Part shown: positions 61,474 to 64,000 of the stretch, piece by piece | Position numbering within the stretch: position 1 is the first letter of the stretch | Layout: each line of letters starts with the position of its first letter | Origin: Anaerolentibacter hominis | GTDB lineage: Bacteria; Bacillota; Clostridia; Lachnospirales; Lachnospiraceae | Reading direction: 5' to 3' | Length of the DNA: 64,000 bases | NCBI RefSeq assembly: GCF_032380675.1 | Contig: NZ_JAWDIX010000001.1 | Location: 62,001 to 126,000, forward strand | Notes under the pieces: model-generated | Seen by the model: only the letters and a program-made list of their open reading frames with translations | Databases searched by the model: none | Told to the model about the DNA's origin: nothing | Made by a program: the position numbers and the translations under genes

Positions 61474-62766
61474 ATGGATAAGTTTTTTAATTCCGTGCGT
61501 CTGGATGAGAGCCTTTGTAAGGGTTGTATCAACTGCATTAAGCGCTGTCCTACCCAGGCGATCCGGGTGAGGAACGGCAAGGCAGTGATTACGAAGGAAT
61601 TCTGCATTGACTGCGGGGAGTGCATTCGGATTTGTCCGCACCATGCGAAGCATGCGATTTATGATCCTCTCAGTATTATGGATCAGTTTGAATATACGGT
61701 AGCACTGCCAGCTCCTTCCCTTTATGGTCAGTTTAACAATCTGGAGGATGTGAATGTTGTTTTGTCCGGGTTAAAGGATATGGGGTTTGATGACGTATTT
61801 GAGGTGAGCGGGGCGGCGGAACTTGTTTCTGAGATGTCCAGGGATTATGTCCGCACCCATAAGGATCAGTGGCCTCTGATCAGCACGGCATGTCCTTCGA
61901 TCGTGCGCTTGATCCGGGTACGCTTTCCTAATTTGATTGAGCATTTAATCCCTATCGAGGCGCCGATTGACCTGGCGGCTTCTCTGGCCCGCAAGAAGGC
62001 CGCGGAGGATACAGGACTTTCTCCGGACAAAATCGGGATTTTGTTTATTTCTCCCTGTCCGGCCAAGGTAACCCATACGAAGAGCCCGCTGGGCATTGAC
62101 CACAGTGAGGTGGATGGGGTGCTGGCGATCAAGGATGTCTATCCGAAGCTTCTGCCCAGCATGAAAAAGGTAGCGGATAATGTGGAGGAACTGGCCATTG
62201 CCGGTAAAATAGGAATCGGCTGGGGAAGCAGCGGCGGAGAGGCCGGCGGTCTGCTGACCGACAGCTATCTGGCTGCGGACGGTATTGAGAATGTCATACG
62301 GGTGCTGGAAGATCTGGAAGATCAGAAATTCGCCAATCTGGAATTTATTGAACTGAATGCATGCAACGGCGGCTGCGTCGGCGGTGTGCTGACGGTGGAG
62401 AATCCTTACGTGGCTAAGGTGAAATTAAAACGGCTGAGAAAATATCTGCCGGTGGCCTGCAATTATATGGACGATGAGGATGGAATTAATGGTTTCTGGA
62501 CCGACAAGATCCAGTATGAACCGGTATTTAAATTAGGGTCTAATATGAAAGAAAGCATTGAGAGAATGGCAGAGGTGGACCGGCTTTGCGCCAAATTCCC
62601 GGGGCTGGACTGCGGTTCCTGCGGGGCGCCCACATGCAGGGCTCTTGCTGAGGATATAGTCCGGGGAGTGGCCCATGAAAGAGACTGTATTCATATTCTG
62701 CGCGAGTATATACATAAGCTGTCCGAGGATATTTCTTTCCTGGATCACGATTACAAACCGGAATAG
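61474..62766 (+). CDS. Sensory-type [FeFe]-hydrogenase (group C/D-like)
   Basis: 430 residues from ATG 61474, nine bases after AAAGGGGG. Two [4Fe-4S] ferredoxin sites (Cys 15-25 and 44-54), then an H-cluster domain whose four ligands are kept (Cys 140, 195, 297, 301). Loop 1 reads TACP (the proton-relay Cys is Ala 139), loop 2 SPCPAK (Met replaced by Ser 193), loop 3 ELNACNGGC (Met replaced by Asn 295). A C-terminal Fes-type four-Cys site follows (Cys 380, 383, 388, 405). No PAS domain. Such changes mark slow, sensor-like hydrogenases; likely senses H2 or redox state. Confidence 0.88.
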   Translation: MDKFFNSVRLDESLCKGCINCIKRCPTQAIRVRNGKAVITKEFCIDCGECIRICPHHAKHAIYDPLSIMDQFEYTVALPAPSLYGQFNNLEDVNVVLSGLKDMGFDDVFEVSGAAELVSEMSRDYVRTHKDQWPLISTACPSIVRLIRVRFPNLIEHLIPIEAPIDLAASLARKKAAEDTGLSPDKIGILFISPCPAKVTHTKSPLGIDHSEVDGVLAIKDVYPKLLPSMKKVADNVEELAIAGKIGIGWGSSGGEAGGLLTDSYLAADGIENVIRVLEDLEDQKFANLEFIELNACNGGCVGGVLTVENPYVAKVKLKRLRKYLPVACNYMDDEDGINGFWTDKIQYEPVFKLGSNMKESIERMAEVDRLCAKFPGLDCGSCGAPTCRALAEDIVRGVAHERDCIHILREYIHKLSEDISFLDHDYKPE

Positions 62767-62791
62767 GGCTGCTAAGACAGAAGGAGAAGAT

Positions 62792-63127
62792 ATGACAGTA
62801 AATGAGCTGAAGGAAAAACAGATTTTTGAGACGGTGCAGGAAAAGGGAAATGAATCGGCGGAGATTACAAAACCATTTTGCTGTGACCTGCTCAGTGTGG
62901 CAATGAGTAAAGCACCTGCCGGATGTGCGTGGGTAACGATTATGGGAAATATAAATACCCTGGCGGTTGCCTCCTTGACGGAAGCGGCCTGTATCGTCCT
63001 TGCGGAAGGAGTACAAATGGATGAAGCTGCGGTGGAAAAGGCCGCGGCACAGGAGATTCCGGTATTTTGTACGGACAAACCGATCTTCGAGGCGGCGCTG
63101 GAAATAGAAAGGCTGCTGTATGGCTGA
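62792..63127 (+). CDS. DRTGG-domain protein 2
   Basis: 111 residues from ATG 62792 after AGAAGGAGAAGAT; an open leader back to 62675 lies inside the hydrogenase gene. DRTGG-like alpha/beta fold: CDLLSVAMSKAPAGCAWVTI, NINTLAVASLTEAACIVLAEG, IPVFCTDKPIFEAA. It overlaps the PHP gene by eight bases. A second member in the operon suggests a hetero-pair with the 60418 protein. Confidence 0.8.
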   Translation: MTVNELKEKQIFETVQEKGNESAEITKPFCCDLLSVAMSKAPAGCAWVTIMGNINTLAVASLTEAACIVLAEGVQMDEAAVEKAAAQEIPVFCTDKPIFEAALEIERLLYG

Positions 63128-63839
63128 GCTGGCCTATGACCTGCACATGCATTCCTGCCTGTCACCCTGCGGAAGCGAGGATATGACTCCGGCAAATATA
63201 GCGGGAATGTCGGCTTTAAAGGGATTGGATGTTATTGCACTGACAGACCATAATACCTGCCGGAACTGCCCGGCCGTAATTGAAAATGCCAAACAGTACG
63301 ATATACTGGTTATTCCGGGAATGGAATTAAATACGGTGGAGGAGGTTCATGTTGTCTGCCTTTTTCCTGAATTAAAGGCGGCTATGGAGTTCGATTCTTA
63401 CGTATATGAACAGCTTCAGGCATTTCCCAATAACGAGGAGATTTTCGGCAGACAGGACATTTATAATGAAAAAGATGAACGGATCGGCACAGAACCGAAT
63501 CTTCTGATTAATGCGACGAATATTGCCTTCGACGATGTCTATGATCTGGTACATTCCTATGACGGAATTATGATACCGGCCCACGTAGATAAGAATGCCA
63601 ACAGCCTGCTTTCCAATCTAGGCTTTGTTCCTCCGGACAGCCGGTTTCGGTGTGTGGAAATAAAAGATGCCGGAAAAACGAAGGAAATACTCCTTAAGAA
63701 CCCTTATCTTGGGAGCTGCTGTGTTGTCCACGATTCGGATGCCCATTACCTGGAGGATATCAGCGAGAGGGAGCATTTTCTGACAGCGGAAAAAGAGGGA
63801 AGGAGCATACTGAAAGCATTGATTCATCAAGTGGAGTGA
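63120..63839 (+). CDS. PHP-domain phosphoesterase
   Basis: 239 residues. PHP metal-binding motifs in order: DLHMHS (7-12), TDHN (41-44), GMELN, PAHVDK and DSDAH. Homologues hydrolyse phosphate esters including nucleotides such as pAp and 3',5'-bisphosphates. A pairing with DRTGG domains and a hydrogenase suggests turnover of a small signal molecule; inference only. Last gene of the sensory operon. Confidence 0.88.
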   Translation: MAELAYDLHMHSCLSPCGSEDMTPANIAGMSALKGLDVIALTDHNTCRNCPAVIENAKQYDILVIPGMELNTVEEVHVVCLFPELKAAMEFDSYVYEQLQAFPNNEEIFGRQDIYNEKDERIGTEPNLLINATNIAFDDVYDLVHSYDGIMIPAHVDKNANSLLSNLGFVPPDSRFRCVEIKDAGKTKEILLKNPYLGSCCVVHDSDAHYLEDISEREHFLTAEKEGRSILKALIHQVE

Positions 63840-63891
63840 CCGTAAACTTTATAAAAATAAACTGTAATACTAAATTTAATAATATTTTAGC

Positions 63892-63920
63892 TTGCAGAAT
63901 TTAAAAACTAATGTTATATT
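63892..63920 (+). promoter_or_regulatory. Promoter near the right edge
   Basis: TTGCAG and TATATT with a 17-base spacer; expected start near 63927, about 20 bases before a terminator-like hairpin. Confidence 0.55.
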
Positions 63921-63945
63921 AATAGCCAGAAAATATAGTGCAATG

Positions 63946-63983
63946 GGGCACATGGTGAATAGGCCATGTGCCCTCTTTTTTAT
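63946..63983 (+). terminator. Terminator or attenuator hairpin at the right edge
   Basis: GGGCACATGG (63946-63955) pairs with CCATGTGCCC (63964-63973) and is followed by TCTTTTTTATTTT. It may end the PHP operon or attenuate a gene beyond the window. Confidence 0.75.
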
Positions 63984-64000
63984 TTTAGCCGGGTTATGCC

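Overview
The window reads as a chromosomal segment of an anaerobic Firmicute of class Clostridia, most likely a Lachnospiraceae-type gut bacterium. The grounds are moderate GC, strong AAGGAGG-type ribosome sites, frequent TTG/GTG starts, a DUF4250 gene, a trimeric NAD-linked [FeFe]-hydrogenase, an F-type ATP synthase whose c subunit carries the sodium-binding signature, and no respiratory genes. No rRNA, tRNA, CRISPR array, prophage or intact insertion sequence was seen.

Layout. 1-8167: a surface/secreted protein cluster on the + strand: the 3' part of a large GLUG-repeat protein, two related membrane-anchored proteins, two related exported proteins and a TM-anchored protein with a Pro/Asp-rich stalk. 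8399-9613: an orphan amino-acid-type binding lipoprotein. 9840-14989 (-): a DUF4250 gene and the str operon rpsL-rpsG-fusA-tuf. 15345-16466: a CxxC redox-disulfide protein (DUF1858) and a MecA adaptor. 16898-19666: a Ser/Thr kinase fused to a degenerate P-loop ATPase, a TadZ/CpaE-like ATPase and a CpaB/SAF protein, i.e. an isolated part of a Tad-like locus. 20099-20350: four tandem 63-bp repeats. 20436-22987: a GH18 and an amidase for cell wall or spore peptidoglycan. 23157-26437: a four-carbon acid-sugar kinase, an Asp/Glu-racemase-like protein and a divergent RpiR regulator. 26667-28751: threonylcarbamoyl-AMP synthase, a phosphatase-fold protein lacking its catalytic Cys, and RpiB. 29983-37339: the complete atp operon. 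38138-45514: a large exported protein with a dead-looking C39-like domain, an M29 aminopeptidase, and a nucleoside-salvage run deoB-deoD-HAD-cdd plus a nitroreductase. 45616-54611: two coupled MFS paralogues, an esterase, a split YeeE/YedE pair, an XRE regulator, a PAP2 phosphatase, a lipoprotein and small membrane proteins.

The most striking part is 54670-63839. A leftward operon encodes the electron-bifurcating-type hydrogenase (NuoE-like, HATPase, 2Fe-2S protein, NuoF-like, HydA). Facing away from it is a rightward set: DRTGG protein, RsbW-like ATPase, a sensory-type (group C/D-like) [FeFe]-hydrogenase with altered H-cluster loops, a second DRTGG protein and a PHP phosphoesterase. The shared intergenic region holds a 20-bp perfect palindrome matching the Rex (NADH sensor) operator core, an extended -10 promoter leftward, a 17-bp-spaced promoter rightward, and a long structured leader. 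I read this as a hydrogen/redox sensing module controlling, or being controlled with, the hydrogenase.

How the genes fit together. Fermentative NADH and ferredoxin would be discharged as H2 by HydABC. The predicted Na+-coupled ATP synthase would use a sodium gradient made elsewhere. Salvage of pentoses and nucleosides (RpiB, DeoB, DeoD, Cdd) feeds the pentose phosphate pool. Two dispersed copies of a hairpin-rich IS605-MITE-like element, a 44-bp minisatellite and several GCGAAGC-type hairpin repeats mark the intergenic space.
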